From positions 16,990-80,989 of the forward strand of contig NZ_JAGSOG010000008.1 in NCBI RefSeq assembly GCF_018139695.1: 64,000 bases of DNA, read 5' to 3'. Of this stretch, positions 35,968 through 48,525 are shown piece by piece (the first letter of the stretch is position 1; each line of letters begins with the position of its first letter). Under the pieces are notes generated by a model. That model saw nothing but the letters and a program-made list of their open reading frames with translations, made no database searches and was not told where the DNA came from. The position numbers and the translations under genes are program-made. This DNA comes from Actinospica durhamensis. GTDB lineage: Bacteria > Actinomycetota > Actinomycetes > Streptomycetales > Catenulisporaceae.

Positions 35968-36342
35968 ATGAGCGAGCAGAACGAGCCGAGCGAGGACGGC
36001 CGGCCCGGCGTCGGGCACGAGCGGCAGGCGCCGCAGGACGTGGCCCGGCAGCTGCGGCTGCTGCGGGACAGCATCGACAACCTCGACGCGGCGCTGGTGT
36101 TCGTGCTCGCCGAGCGGTTCAAGTGCACGCAGAAGGTGGGCCGGCTCAAGGCCGAGCACGAACTGCCCCCGGCCGACCCGGAGCGGGAGGCGCAGCAGAT
36201 CAGGAGGCTGCGTCGGCTGGCGGAGGAGTCGCAGCTCGAGCCGCAGTTCGCCGAGAAGTTCCTGAACTTCATCGTCGAAGAGGTCGTGCGTCACCACAAG
36301 CTGATCGCGGCCGGGGCCTCGCCGACCGCCGAATCGGACTGA
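35968..36342 (+). CDS. Chorismate mutase (AroQ type)
   Basis: A 124-residue monofunctional AroQ enzyme, converting chorismate to prephenate for Phe/Tyr synthesis in the cytoplasm. ATG 35968 follows GAGGAGCAAGAGACG. Catalytic-type residues of the helical bundle are visible: R33 in LRDSIDNLD, R50 in ERF, K57 in QKVGRLKAEH, and D70/R73/E74 in PADPERE; the third helix (FAEKFLNFIVEEVVRHHKLI) closes the site. The first ~22 residues are a polar extension. It is divergent from the NfeD/flotillin genes with 117 bp between. Confidence 0.93.
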   Translation: MSEQNEPSEDGRPGVGHERQAPQDVARQLRLLRDSIDNLDAALVFVLAERFKCTQKVGRLKAEHELPPADPEREAQQIRRLRRLAEESQLEPQFAEKFLNFIVEEVVRHHKLIAAGASPTAESD

Positions 36343-36479
36343 TCCGCGCCCGCCGAGGGCCGAGCGCAGGCCGATCCCGGGCCGATTCCCGCGTTGTTCG
36401 AGGCCGAATTCGGCAATCGTCGGCCGCGATATCACACAACCATTCCATTGCCGTACCCCGGACTGGCATCATGCGAGCC

Positions 36480-36998
36480 ATGGCTTACCAGTTGCGCGGG
36501 GTGATCGGCCGGATATCGGCCGCGCAAGGCGTGGCGAATGCGCTCGGGTCCGCCGCGGTGGCGGTACCGCTCGAGCAGGGATTCGCACTGGTTCCGTACA
36601 CCGCCGCCGTGTACGACGCCTTCGTGGCGGGGCGGGTATCGGAACGTATCAAGCCGTTCTGGTGGCTCGGCGAGTCGCTCGCCGAGCTGTGCGCGCAGGC
36701 GTCGAAGGACTGGCCGCTGGTGTACGTGGAGGCGGAGTACTTCGGCGGCGCCGGGGACCAGAAGGCGGTGCTGTGGGAGGCCGGCCAGGTCGCGCTCGGG
36801 CCGGTGACGACCGGGCGCCTGTCGGCCAGCGGGCGGGCACCGGGCAGCACGGCGATCTCGCAGGCCCTGGCCGGGTTGGGGGTGGTGGAGACGAGTGCGG
36901 AGCGCGACGAGTTCCTGGTGCTCGGGCTCGACCGCTTCCGGCACTGGGAGGACTGGGGCGGGCGGCGGTCCGAGGCCTCCGGGGACGCGGCGGACTGA
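36480..36998 (+). CDS. Conserved hypothetical cytoplasmic protein
   Basis: A 172-residue protein without signal or membrane segments. It begins MAYQLRGVIGRISAAQGVAN (an in-frame ATG at 36471 is nearly as good) and contains SERIKPFWWLGESLAELCAQ, YVEAEYFGGAGDQKAVLWEA and a Trp-rich FRHWEDWGGRR near the end. The aromatic and acidic make-up recalls small actinomycete proteins with no assigned role, some of them encoded as immunity-like partners. I do not recognise the family. The neighbours (chorismate mutase, EF-hand-like peptide) give no clear hint. Confidence 0.7.
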   Translation: MAYQLRGVIGRISAAQGVANALGSAAVAVPLEQGFALVPYTAAVYDAFVAGRVSERIKPFWWLGESLAELCAQASKDWPLVYVEAEYFGGAGDQKAVLWEAGQVALGPVTTGRLSASGRAPGSTAISQALAGLGVVETSAERDEFLVLGLDRFRHWEDWGGRRSEASGDAAD

Positions 36999-37171
36999 CC
37001 CGGCCGCAGCACGCTCCGCCGAACGAGTGAGGCGCCTGACCAGCGCGTTCTCCAAAAAATACGACAAAAGGTGCATAGGGGGTAACGCTGAGCTAGCGTG
37101 GCCGGTGTCGGGGGAGCCGTGCATCCGCGCGGCCCGCAGACTCTCCATCACCGTGAAGGATGTGAATCCCT

Positions 37172-37399
37172 ATGCCCGATCTCGACGAGGCGAAGAACAG
37201 GGCCGAGCAAGCCGCGCAGCAGGCGCAGGACCAGGACGGTGACAAGTCCCAGTCCATGAAGGACAAGGCCTCCGGAGCAATGGATCAGGCCAAGAAGAAG
37301 ATGGACAGCAACGCGGACGGCAAGGTCGACGCCGAGGATATGAAGAAGATGGGCGAAGACGCCGTCAATAAGGTCAAGGGCCTGTTCAAGAAGAGCTGA
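37172..37399 (+). CDS. Small charged protein with an EF-hand-like loop
   Basis: A 75-residue hydrophilic, mostly helical protein, rich in Lys, Asp, Gln and Ala, without signal peptide. Residues ~45-56 (DSNADGKVDAED) match the canonical calcium EF-hand loop D-x-N-x-D-G-x-V-D-x-x-D, flanked by helices (MDQAKKKM before, MKKMGEDAVNKVKGLFKK after). The rest resembles short stress-type or antitoxin-like helical proteins. Ribosome binding site GAAGGATG lies upstream. It is followed by a strong bidirectional terminator. Calcium binding is inference from the motif; a single isolated EF-hand would be expected to act as a dimer. Confidence 0.7.
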   Translation: MPDLDEAKNRAEQAAQQAQDQDGDKSQSMKDKASGAMDQAKKKMDSNADGKVDAEDMKKMGEDAVNKVKGLFKKS

Positions 37400-37450
37400 G
37401 CGCATATCAGCGCGGGCGGAACCTACCGCTGCGCGGTATCGCTACCCGGG

Positions 37451-37488
37451 CCGATCCCGGCCGACGTGAGAACGTCGGCCGGGATCGG
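37451..37488 (+). terminator. Bidirectional terminator
   Basis: A perfect 17-bp inverted repeat (CCGATCCCGGCCGACGT and its complement) with a GAGA loop, between the converging EF-hand-like gene and the GH1 operon end. Confidence 0.88.
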
Positions 37489-37541
37489 TGTGTCCGGCGC
37501 CGGGGACGCGGTGCGGCGCGTGGCCCGGCGCCGGAGGCGGC

Positions 37542-39071
37542 TCACGCCTGCGCGTCGCCGGAGCCCGCGCGCACCTGGCGCAGGGTCTCGGTGAACCAGC
37601 GGGCGCTGAGCTTGGGGGTGCGCTTGAAGGTCTCGAAGTCCACCCGGATGATGCCGAAGCGCTTGTCGAAGCCGAAGGCCCACTCGAAGTTGTCCAGCAG
37701 CGACCAGACGAAGTAGCCCTGGATGTCCGTGCCCTGCTCCCGGGCCTCGGCCACGGCGGCGAGGTGGTCGGCGATGTAGCCCACCCGGTCGGCGTCGTGC
37801 ACGTAGCCGGTCTCGTCCGGCTTGTCGTCGAAGGCGGCGCCGTTCTCGGTGATGTACACCGGCACGCCCGGGTACTCGCGCCCGACCCGGATCAGCAGCG
37901 ACGCGAAGTCGTGCGGCATGATCTCCCAGCCCATGTGGGTCTGGGGCAGGCCCTGGAGCACGTGCCGGGAGACCGGGCGGCCCTGCGCGTCGTGGGTGGC
38001 GCCGTCCTCGGTGCGGCCGCTGAGCTGCTGGCCGAAGTAGAAGTTCACCCCCAGCGAGTCGATCGGCGCGCCGATGATCTCCAGGTCCCCGTCCTGCACC
38101 GGGATGCTCACGCCCTCGGCCTCGAGGTCGGCGATCAGGTCCGTCGGGTAGCGCTTGTACCACAGCGGATCCAGGTACATCCGGTTGTTCATGGCGTCGG
38201 CCCGGCGCACCGCGTCGAGGTCCTCGGGCGTGTCGCTGGCCGGGGTGGCCGGCCCGAGGTTGAGCGTGACGGCGAGCTTGAAGTCGTTGCCCGCACTGGC
38301 CGCGAGCTCGCGCATGCGCTGGCCGGCCAGGCCGTGGCCGAGCAGCTGGTGGTGCGCCGCGGCGGCCGCGTCGGCCAGCGAGGTGCGGCCCGGGGCGTGC
38401 ACGCCGCCGAGGTAGCCGTGGGTGGTGACGACCGAGGGCTCGTTCAGCGTGGTCCAGGTGCGCACGCGGTCGCCGAACCGGTTGTAGACCAGCTCGGCGT
38501 AGTCGGCGAAGCGGTAAGCGGTATCCCGGTTGGGCCAGCCGCCCGCGTCCTCGAGCTCCTGCGGGGTGTCCCAGTGGAACAGCGTTGGCCACGGGTCCAC
38601 GCCCGCCTCGAGCAGCGCGTCCACCAGGCGCTCGTAGAAGTCCAGGCCGGCCGCGTTGGCCGGGCCGCGCCCGCCCGGCTGCACCCGCGGCCAGGCCACC
38701 GAGAAGCGGTAGACGTCGAGGTCGAGCTCCTTGATCAGGGCCACGTCCTCGGGCATCCGGTGGTAGTGGTCGCAGGCCAGGTCGCCGATGTCGCCGTTGT
38801 CGATCGCCCCGGGCACCCGGCAGAAGGTGTCCCAGACCGAGGGGCCGCGGCCGTCCTCGGCCACCGCCCCCTCGATCTGGTACCCGGAGGTGGCCGCACC
38901 CCAGCGGAAGTCGCGGGGCAGTTGGGCGATGCGCAGCGCCGAGGCGGGGGAGACCCCGGCGAGCGCGGCGAGGCTGCCGAGCTCGGGCGCCGGACCGTTC
39001 GGCGGGGCATTGTGGATACCGGAAGCGGTTCCGGCGACGGCAGCGCTCTCGGAGGCCGTGGGAAAATTCAT
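37542..39071 (-). CDS. GH1 beta-glucosidase of the Opp-type sugar operon
   Basis: A 509-residue cytoplasmic GH1 enzyme. Acid/base E211 lies in TTLNEP, nucleophile E409 in YITENG, and GYFVWSLLDNFEWAFGF is the aglycone/glycone-binding block. A ~50-residue non-conserved N-terminal extension (Ala/Pro/Ser-rich, no signal peptide) precedes the barrel. ATG 39071 is preceded by GAGGACTGAC. It starts one base after the stop of the ATPase gene at 39073 and is the last gene of the transporter operon. It should cleave the imported beta-linked oligosaccharide; this is the best evidence for the operon's substrate class. Confidence 0.95.
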   Translation of the reverse strand: MNFPTASESAAVAGTASGIHNAPPNGPAPELGSLAALAGVSPASALRIAQLPRDFRWGAATSGYQIEGAVAEDGRGPSVWDTFCRVPGAIDNGDIGDLACDHYHRMPEDVALIKELDLDVYRFSVAWPRVQPGGRGPANAAGLDFYERLVDALLEAGVDPWPTLFHWDTPQELEDAGGWPNRDTAYRFADYAELVYNRFGDRVRTWTTLNEPSVVTTHGYLGGVHAPGRTSLADAAAAAHHQLLGHGLAGQRMRELAASAGNDFKLAVTLNLGPATPASDTPEDLDAVRRADAMNNRMYLDPLWYKRYPTDLIADLEAEGVSIPVQDGDLEIIGAPIDSLGVNFYFGQQLSGRTEDGATHDAQGRPVSRHVLQGLPQTHMGWEIMPHDFASLLIRVGREYPGVPVYITENGAAFDDKPDETGYVHDADRVGYIADHLAAVAEAREQGTDIQGYFVWSLLDNFEWAFGFDKRFGIIRVDFETFKRTPKLSARWFTETLRQVRAGSGDAQA

Positions 39072-39072
39072 G

Positions 39073-40205
<1,133 letters not shown>

Positions 40206-40209
<4 letters not shown>

Positions 40210-41174
40210 AGCGTCTCTCCCTCGGGGTCCTGGGCCAGTGCGGGGACGAGCTCGCCCGGCGCGCCGGTGACGGGGGTGAAGCCGATCCGCATCCGGACCC
40301 TGCGGCCGGTCGCGGTCTTGATCCGGGCCGGCCCGCTCGAGCGCAGCCGCGGGTTGACGAACTCGTCGATGCCGAAGTTCAGCAGCGCCAGGCCGGTGCC
40401 GAGCAGCGCGATGGCCAGACCGGCCGGGACGAACCACCACCAGGCGTTCTGCGCCAGCGCGTCCTGGCTCTGGGCCCAGTAGAGCACCGTGCCCCAGTTC
40501 CACTCCGAGACGCTGATCCCGACGAAGGCCAGGGTGATCTCGGTCAGCACGGTGAACACCACGGTGCCGATGAAGCCGGAGGCGATCAGCGCGGTCAGGT
40601 TCGGCAGGATCTCGAACACGATGATCCGCGAGGTCGACTCGCCGGTGGCGCGGGCCGCCTCGATGTAGTCGCGCCGGCGCAGCGAGAGGGTCTGAGCCCG
40701 CATCAGCCGGGCGTTCCAGGCCCACGAGGTGAGCCCGATCACCAGGATGACCACCCAGCCGTTGCTCTGCTGGGTGGAGGTGATGATGATCAGCAGCGGC
40801 AGCGCCGGGAGCACCAGGAACACGTTCGAGAGCACGGACAGGCTCTCGCCGCCGCGCCCGGGCAGGTAGCCGGAGGCGATGCCGATCAGCATCGAGAGCA
40901 CGGTGGCGATCGCGCCGGCCAGGAAGCCGACCACGACCACGCCGCGGGTGCCCACCAGCAGCTGGCTGTAGATGTCCCGGCCGAGCTGGTCGGTGCCGAA
41001 CCAGTGCGCGGAGGAGGGCCCCACCACGATCGCGGTGCCGGTCTGGTCCGGGCTGTACGGCGCGATCCAGGGTCCGATGACCGCGAAGACGAGGAAGAAC
41101 AACAGGATCAGCGCGCCCGCGGCGGCCTTGTGGTTGCGCAGGAAGCGCGGCAACCGGAATCGGTTCGGTCGCAT
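40206..41174 (-). CDS. Opp/Dpp-type ABC permease (C subunit)
   Basis: A 322-residue inner-membrane permease with six helices; the N-terminal one is [20 protein letters not shown]. The OppC/DppC pattern is clear: [40 protein letters not shown], and the cytoplasmic EAA loop [20 protein letters not shown] with LPNLTALI. It forms the channel with the B subunit encoded just upstream (3-bp gap). The C-terminus extends past the last helix with ~35 basic and polar residues. Confidence 0.95.
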
Positions 41175-41177
41175 CGG

Positions 41178-42154
41178 TCAGCCCTCCTGGCGCGTGCGCG
41201 GGTCGAGGATCAGGTATGCCAGGTCGGCCAGGAAGTTCGCGGCCAGCACCGCCAGGGTGATGACCAGGAAGATCCCCTGCATCAGCGGGTAGTCGTCCGC
41301 GCCGATGGCCTGGAGCAGCAGCAGGCCCACGCCCTGGTAGTTGAACACGATCTCCACCAGGAAGGTACCGCTGACGATGAAGCCCAGGGAGAGGGCGAAG
41401 CCGGAGATGTTCGGCAGCAGCGCGTTGCGGGCGGCGTAGCTGAGCATGACCCGCCGCTCGGACAGGCCCTTGGCGTGCGCCACGGTGATGTAGTCCTCCG
41501 AGGTGACGGTCACCATCATGTTGCGCATGCTCAGCATCCAGCCGCTCATGGTGGAGACCACGATGGTGGCGGCGGGCAGGATCGCGTGCTGCAGCGCGTC
41601 GCCCACGAAGGACGTGGTCCACACCGGGGTCAGGCCCTGGCTGAAGCTGAACGAGCCCGGCAGCCAGCTGCCCGGGCCGGTGAACACGGTGATCGCGATC
41701 AGGCCGAGCCAGAAGTACGGGATCGAGGACAGGAACGAGGCGGCCGGCAGCAGCCCGTCCGTCCACGCCCCGCGCCGCCAGCCGGAGATCACGCCGAGCC
41801 CGGTGCCGATCACGAAGCTGAGTACCGTGGCGGTGCCCACCAGGAACAGCGTCCACGGCAGGTACTGGCCGATCAGGGTGCTGACCGGGGTGGGGAACTG
41901 GGTGAAGGAGATGCCCAGGTTCCCGTGCGCGAGCTGGCCCCAGTAGGAGAGGTAGGAACCCCACAGCGACTGGTGCTTGTTCAGGCCGAACAGCGCGGTC
42001 AGCGAGGCGATCGCGCTGGAGTTGATCTGGCCGGCGTACTTGGCCAGCAGGGCGCTGACGGGGTCGCCGGGCAGCGTGTGCGCGATGAGGAAGTTGATCG
42101 TGATCGCTGCCCAGGCGGTGAAGAGATAGAAGCCAAGGCGGGTCAGCAGGCGTC

Positions 42155-42158
<4 letters not shown>
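41178..42158 (-). CDS. Opp/Dpp-type ABC permease (B subunit)
   Basis: A 326-residue permease with six helices. ATG 42158 is chosen because it forms ATGA with the upstream ATPase stop; the frame extends to 42203. Typical OppB elements are the start [51 protein letters not shown], and the EAA loop [20 protein letters not shown] with [20 protein letters not shown]. The family moves peptides, nickel or oligosaccharides; the adjoining GH1 gene favours oligosaccharides. Confidence 0.95.
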
Positions 42159-43228
<1,070 letters not shown>

Positions 43229-43285
43229 ATTCGTTTCCGTTTCTACGGGTCGAGGGGCCCGCCGCGCGAGAGTGCGACAGGCCCC

Positions 43286-43318
43286 GGGAGCCGGCCGGCG
43301 CGCGGCCGGCCGACTCCC
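43286..43318 (-). terminator. Intra-operon hairpin after the binding-protein gene
   Basis: Arms GGGAGCCGGCCGGC and GCCGGCCGACTCCC pair over 14 bp with one mismatch and a 5-nt loop. It is 20 bp past the stop of the binding-protein gene and before the F ATPase gene. It probably stabilises or partly terminates the mRNA so that the binding protein is made in excess. Confidence 0.7.
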
Positions 43319-43337
43319 GTGGTTCGAGTGCGATGGA

Positions 43338-45017
43338 TCAGGACCCTGAGGCGGGCTGCAGGTGCAGGATGATGTCGAGCGAGTTGATCAGGGTCGGCTG
43401 GGCCGGGGCGTACGGGTTGTTCGCCGAGGGCCAGCCGGTCCAGTCCTTGGTGCTGAACTCGCCGCCGCCGTTGGCCGCCATGATCGGGATGATCGGCATG
43501 TCGTTGACCATGATGCCCTCGAGCGTGCTCAGCGCCGTGTTGCGCGCGTCGTCGGTGGCCGCGTTGGCGTAGGCGTCGAGCGCGGCGGTGGCCGCCGGGT
43601 TGTTGTACCGCTCGAAGTTCTCGTTGGCGGTCTTGCCGATCGGCTCGTACTGGGCGCCGTCCAGGATCGACTCGTAGATGTCGTACGGGGTCGAGCCGCT
43701 GTTGGTCCAGTGCAGCACGGCCTGGAAGTCGCCGTTGGCCACGTCCGTGGTCCAGGTGTTGGCGTTCGGCTGGGACACGGTGGCCTTGATGCCGATCTGG
43801 GCCAGGTCGTTCTGGATCAGCGTCAGGTCGGTGTCGTAGTCCGACCAGCCGGCCGGGTCGGACAGGTTCAGCGTGACGGCCTTGCCGCCGTACATCAGCG
43901 TGGAGCCGCTGTAGCTGAACCCGGCGGTGCCGGTGATCAGGGCCTTGGCGGCGCTGACGTCCACCGTGGCGTTGTCGGAGGTGTAGGCGCCCTGGATGAA
44001 CGAGGTGCCGGCCGGGGTCGGGATGCCGGTGTTGCTGGTGACGGTCGGGTAGAAGTACCCGTCCTCACCGGTCTGCACGATCGTCGCCCGGTTGATCACG
44101 TCGTTGATCGCCTTGCGCAGGTTGGCGTTGTCGAACGGCTTGACCGTGGTGTTGATCCACAGGCCGTGGATGCCGAGCACCGCCGGGAACCACAGCTGCA
44201 GGTGCTTCGGGTCCTTCGCGGTGTAGGTCACCGAGGGGTTCGGGATGAACTCGAAGGTCCAGTCCGACTCGCCGTCGGTCATCGCGGTTTCCTGCGTCGT
44301 GTTCGACGAGTACGAGGTGTAGTTCAGCGTCTTGACCGCCGGCAGGGCCTGCCAGTAGCTGGCGCGCCGGGCGAGCGTGACGGTCTGCGAGCTGAAGTGC
44401 GAGAGCGTGTACGGGCCCGAGCCGACCGGGTTGGTGTCCGGGTCGGTGGCCGGGTTCGCGATCTTCGACCAGATGTGCTCGGGCACGATGAACTGGTTGA
44501 GGATGTGCGTCTGGTACACGTACTGCGAGGTCGGGAAGGTCAGCGTGACCGTGTTCCCGCTGCTGCTGATGGTGCCGAAGTGGATCGCGAAGGAGTTCAG
44601 CGCCACGTTGTTCTTGATCAGGTTGAACGTGTACGCCACGTCCGCGGCGGTCAGCGGCTGGCCGTCGGACCAGGTCACCCCGTTGCGGATGGTGAGCACC
44701 AGCTGCTCGTAGTTGTTCGACCACTTCCACGCGGTGGCCAGCCACGCCTCGCCCGCCTGCGAGGGCTCGACCACGTTCGTCATCACCAGGGGTTCGTAGA
44801 TGACGTTCTTGTAGCCGAGGCTGTTGGCGGCCGAAGAGCTCAGGAACGGGTTGTTGTTGTCGCTCTGCGGGCCGTTGGGCATGCCGATGTCGAGCACCCC
44901 GGAGCTACTGGAGCTGCCGCCGCCGGTCGACGAACCGCTTGAACCTCCGCAGGCGCTCAGGGTGCCTGCTGCCAGGATCGTGGCGGCTATGGCCGCTATA
45001 GTTCTCGATGTACGCAT
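43338..45017 (-). CDS. Family 5 ABC substrate-binding lipoprotein
   Basis: A 559-residue extracytoplasmic receptor. The signal ends at lipobox Cys23 (LSAC|GG), then a Ser/Gly linker. The fold is that of SBP_bac_5: [68 protein letters not shown], and the late block [20 protein letters not shown]. The family binds peptides, but members linked to glycosidases bind cello- and other beta-oligosaccharides (as in Thermotoga). Many Trp/Tyr/Asn residues favour sugar. It is the first structural gene, downstream of its LacI regulator. Confidence 0.93.
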   Translation of the reverse strand: MRTSRTIAAIAATILAAGTLSACGGSSGSSTGGGSSSSSGVLDIGMPNGPQSDNNNPFLSSSAANSLGYKNVIYEPLVMTNVVEPSQAGEAWLATAWKWSNNYEQLVLTIRNGVTWSDGQPLTAADVAYTFNLIKNNVALNSFAIHFGTISSSGNTVTLTFPTSQYVYQTHILNQFIVPEHIWSKIANPATDPDTNPVGSGPYTLSHFSSQTVTLARRASYWQALPAVKTLNYTSYSSNTTQETAMTDGESDWTFEFIPNPSVTYTAKDPKHLQLWFPAVLGIHGLWINTTVKPFDNANLRKAINDVINRATIVQTGEDGYFYPTVTSNTGIPTPAGTSFIQGAYTSDNATVDVSAAKALITGTAGFSYSGSTLMYGGKAVTLNLSDPAGWSDYDTDLTLIQNDLAQIGIKATVSQPNANTWTTDVANGDFQAVLHWTNSGSTPYDIYESILDGAQYEPIGKTANENFERYNNPAATAALDAYANAATDDARNTALSTLEGIMVNDMPIIPIMAANGGGEFSTKDWTGWPSANNPYAPAQPTLINSLDIILHLQPASGS

Positions 45018-45103
45018 GTATCCCTCACTTGAGTTTCGTCTACTCGCGGATGACGTGCGGTGGAACGGCGCACGCGGGAACGTGCTGCCGGTCCTTGTCC
45101 CAC

Positions 45104-45132
45104 CCGGCCCACCTCTTTGCGCGGTGGGCCGG
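45104..45132 (-). terminator. Terminator after the LacI gene
   Basis: Arms CCGGCCCACC (45104-45113) and GGTGGGCCGG (45123-45132) form a perfect 10-bp stem with a 9-nt loop, 33 bp after the stop of the LacI gene. It separates regulator from transporter transcription. Confidence 0.75.
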
Positions 45133-45164
45133 ACTGGTTGTCGGGGGTGTGCGCTGCGGCGCGG

Positions 45165-46187
<1,023 letters not shown>

Positions 46188-46204
46188 CGCTGCCTCCTCG
46201 CCTC

Positions 46205-46230
46205 CGGTACCGGTTCCGTAACCGGTACCG
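46205..46230 (-). promoter_or_regulatory. Perfect palindromic operator in front of the LacI gene
   Basis: Arms CGGTACCGGTT and AACCGGTACCG (11 bp each) flank a 4-bp CCGT centre, 17 bp before the TTG start. An even-spaced symmetric site is what a LacI dimer binds. No second copy was seen in the 45018-45164 interval before the binding-protein gene. Confidence 0.7.
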
Positions 46231-46403
46231 TGCGAGAAAGTAAAGCCGTGGCCCGGTTTCCCGTCAATGAACGCCGTATAACGAAACGAACATGGCAGCT
46301 CACGGACCTGCGATCTTCGTGCCCTGTTCCGGTACTCCGGCAATGCGGACACAAGCCCCGACGGCCCCTCGCCGTCCGCGTGAACAAACCCGCACGCGAG
46401 ACA

Positions 46404-46460
46404 ACGCAAGAGATCGAAATTCCCGCAACATTCTTGCACCGAGATGCCGTATACTTGCAG
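46404..46460 (+). promoter_or_regulatory. Promoter/operator of the second LacI gene
   Basis: A -10 element TATACT (46450-46455) ends 7 bp before the ATG at 46463, so the transcript may be leaderless. Upstream lies ACGCAAGAGATC (46404-46415), repeated exactly on the other strand in front of the GH13 gene (51655-51666). CTTGCA occurs at 46433-46438 and 46454-46459. These look like binding sites of the LacI protein itself. Confidence 0.5.
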
Positions 46461-46462
46461 GC

Positions 46463-47488
46463 ATGCCAGGCAAACTCTCCGATGTGGCCAAGAAGGCCGG
46501 CGTCAGCGAGGCCACGGTCAGCCGCGTGCTCAACGACAAGCCCGGGATCTCGGCCGCCACCCGCGCGGCCGTCCTCACCGCGCTCGACGTGATGGGCTAC
46601 GAGCGGCCCACCCAGCTACGGGGCGAGCGCGCCCGGCTGATCGGCCTCGTCCTGCCCGAACTCCAGAACCCGATCTTCCCGGCGCTGGCCGAGGTGGTCG
46701 GCGGGGCACTCGCGCAACGCGGCTTCACCGCGGTGCTCTGTACCCGAACCACCAGCGGCATGTCAGAGGCCGACTACGTGGACATGCTGCTCGAGCGGCA
46801 GGTCTCCGGGATGGTCTTCGGCGGCGGCCAGTACGCCGAGGCGGACGCCCCGCACGGCCACTACCTGCGCCTGCTCGAACTGAGGCTGCCGGTGGTGCTG
46901 GTGAACGCGGCCAGCGAGAACCTCGACTTCCCGCGGGTGTCCACGGACGACGCGGTGGCCGTCGAGCAGGCCTTCGGGCACCTCGTCTCGCTCGGCCACG
47001 AACGCATCGGCCTGATCCTCGGGCCGCCCGACCACATGCCCTCACGGCGCAAACAGGAGGCCTTCCTGATCGCCGCGGGGCGGGCCGGACTGGCCGCTCC
47101 GGCCGAGTTCGTGGAGCACACCATGTTCTCCACCGAGGGCGGGCAGGTGGCCGCCTCCCGGCTGCTGAAGGCCGGGGTGACCGGCATCGTGTGCGCCAGC
47201 GACCCGATAGCGCTGGGCGCCGTGCGCGCGGTGCGCCGGGCCGGGCTGCGGGTGCCCCAGGACGTGTCCGTGGTCGGCTACGACGACTCGGCCTTCATGA
47301 ACTGCACCGACCCGCCGCTGACCACGGTGCGCCAGCCGCTCGAGGCGATCGGCCGGGCCGCGGTGGCCATGCTGGTCGGGCAGATCGACGGCTTCCCGGT
47401 CACCGCCGAGGAGCTGTTGTTCGAACCCGAACTCGTGGTGCGCGGCTCCACCGCGCCGGCTCCGGCCCCGGCTCCGGCCGCGGCATAG
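46463..47488 (+). CDS. LacI-family repressor of the alpha-glucan system
   Basis: A 341-residue LacI regulator. The helix-turn-helix is KLSDVAKKAGVSEATVSRVL with NDKPGISAATRAAVLTALDV. The sensor domain has RARLIGLVLPELQNPIFPAL, HERIGLILGPPDHMPSRRKQ, DVSVVGYDDSAFMNCTDPPL and TTVRQPLEAIGRAAVAMLVG. The pattern is that of actinobacterial maltose/alpha-glucoside regulators. The C-terminus has a short Ala/Pro repeat (STAPAPAPAPAAA). It converges with the CUT1 permease genes and is probably their regulator: its own promoter shares elements with the binding-protein and GH13 promoters. Confidence 0.93.
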   Translation: MPGKLSDVAKKAGVSEATVSRVLNDKPGISAATRAAVLTALDVMGYERPTQLRGERARLIGLVLPELQNPIFPALAEVVGGALAQRGFTAVLCTRTTSGMSEADYVDMLLERQVSGMVFGGGQYAEADAPHGHYLRLLELRLPVVLVNAASENLDFPRVSTDDAVAVEQAFGHLVSLGHERIGLILGPPDHMPSRRKQEAFLIAAGRAGLAAPAEFVEHTMFSTEGGQVAASRLLKAGVTGIVCASDPIALGAVRAVRRAGLRVPQDVSVVGYDDSAFMNCTDPPLTTVRQPLEAIGRAAVAMLVGQIDGFPVTAEELLFEPELVVRGSTAPAPAPAPAAA

Positions 47489-47524
47489 GCTCCGCCGGGC
47501 CGCGGCGAGATCGCGCAAGAAATG

Positions 47525-47566
47525 ATCGGGCCGTCCTCCCCACACCGGTGGGGAGGACGGCCCGAT
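47525..47566 (+). terminator. Bidirectional terminator
   Basis: A perfect 19-bp inverted repeat (ATCGGGCCGTCCTCCCCAC and its complement) with an ACCG loop, between the LacI gene (+) and the permease gene (-). Confidence 0.9.
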
Positions 47567-47634
47567 TCGTTGTGCGCGCTTACCTAATCGGCTGACCTGC
47601 GCTCCCGGCCGGAGCGGTCGGTCGCCGGGCGGCG

Positions 47635-48522
47635 TCAGCCCTTGAGGCTGCCGGCCGTCAGGCCCGACATGATGTTGCGTTGGAAGATCAGGAAGAAGAT
47701 GATCGTCGGGATGGCGGCCACGGTCAGCGAGGCCATCTCCACGTTCATCGGGATGCCGTCCCCGGTCAGGTTCAGCAGGCCGACGTTGATGGTCATCTTC
47801 GAGGTGTCGGTGATCACCAGCAGCGGCCAGAGCACGTCCTTCCAGACCGCGACCATGGCGAAGATGGAGACCACCGCCAGGATCGGCCGGGACATCGGCA
47901 GCACGATCGAGCGCAGCGCGCGCAGCGGCCCGGCCCCGTCGATCGCCGCCGCGGCCATCAGCTCCTCCGGGATGGAGTCGAAGAACCGCTTGAGCAGGAA
48001 GATGTTGAACCCGTTGGCCACCGAGGGCAGCCAGATCGCCAGCGGCGAGTTGATCAGGCTCCAGTGCAGCAACGGCACGTTGACCGCGGTCAGGTAGTTC
48101 GGGATCACCAGCACCGTGGCCGGGATCATCAGCGTGCCCAGCATCAGGAACAGCACCGCGTTGCCCAGCACCGGCCGCAGTTTCGAGAGCGCGTAGGCCG
48201 CCGCGACGTCGAAGATCAGCTGCAGCACCAGGGCGCCGAAGGCGTAGTAGGCCGTGTTGAAGATCAGCCGCCCGAGGTCGTAGTTAGACCAGGCGGTGGC
48301 GTAGTTGCCCCATTCCCAGGTGTGCGGGATCAGGGTCTGCGGGATCTGCTCCACCTCGGCGGCCGACTTCAGGCCGCTGGAGGCGACCCAGTAGAGCGGG
48401 AAGAGGAAGAACACCGCGAACACCACGATCGTGACGACCAGCGCGGTCCAGTAGATCCGGCGGGCCAGCGGCCGGCTCAGCTGGGCCCTGGAGATCAGGG
48501 TCCTGGTTTGCGAGTCAGCCAT
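47635..48522 (-). CDS. CUT1 sugar ABC permease (MalG-like)
   Basis: A 295-residue permease with six helices. The EAA loop reads DSIPEELMAAAAIDGAGPLR, followed by LRSIVLPMSRPILAVVSIFA, standard for MalG-type subunits. FFLFPLYWVASSGLKSAAEV near the N-terminus and NIMSGLTAGSLKG at the end are also diagnostic. It starts 3 bp after the stop of the MalF-like gene. No ATPase gene accompanies it; in actinomycetes a single multi-transporter ATPase (MsiK) commonly serves such importers. Confidence 0.95.
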   Translation of the reverse strand: MADSQTRTLISRAQLSRPLARRIYWTALVVTIVVFAVFFLFPLYWVASSGLKSAAEVEQIPQTLIPHTWEWGNYATAWSNYDLGRLIFNTAYYAFGALVLQLIFDVAAAYALSKLRPVLGNAVLFLMLGTLMIPATVLVIPNYLTAVNVPLLHWSLINSPLAIWLPSVANGFNIFLLKRFFDSIPEELMAAAAIDGAGPLRALRSIVLPMSRPILAVVSIFAMVAVWKDVLWPLLVITDTSKMTINVGLLNLTGDGIPMNVEMASLTVAAIPTIIFFLIFQRNIMSGLTAGSLKG

Positions 48523-48525
48523 GTC

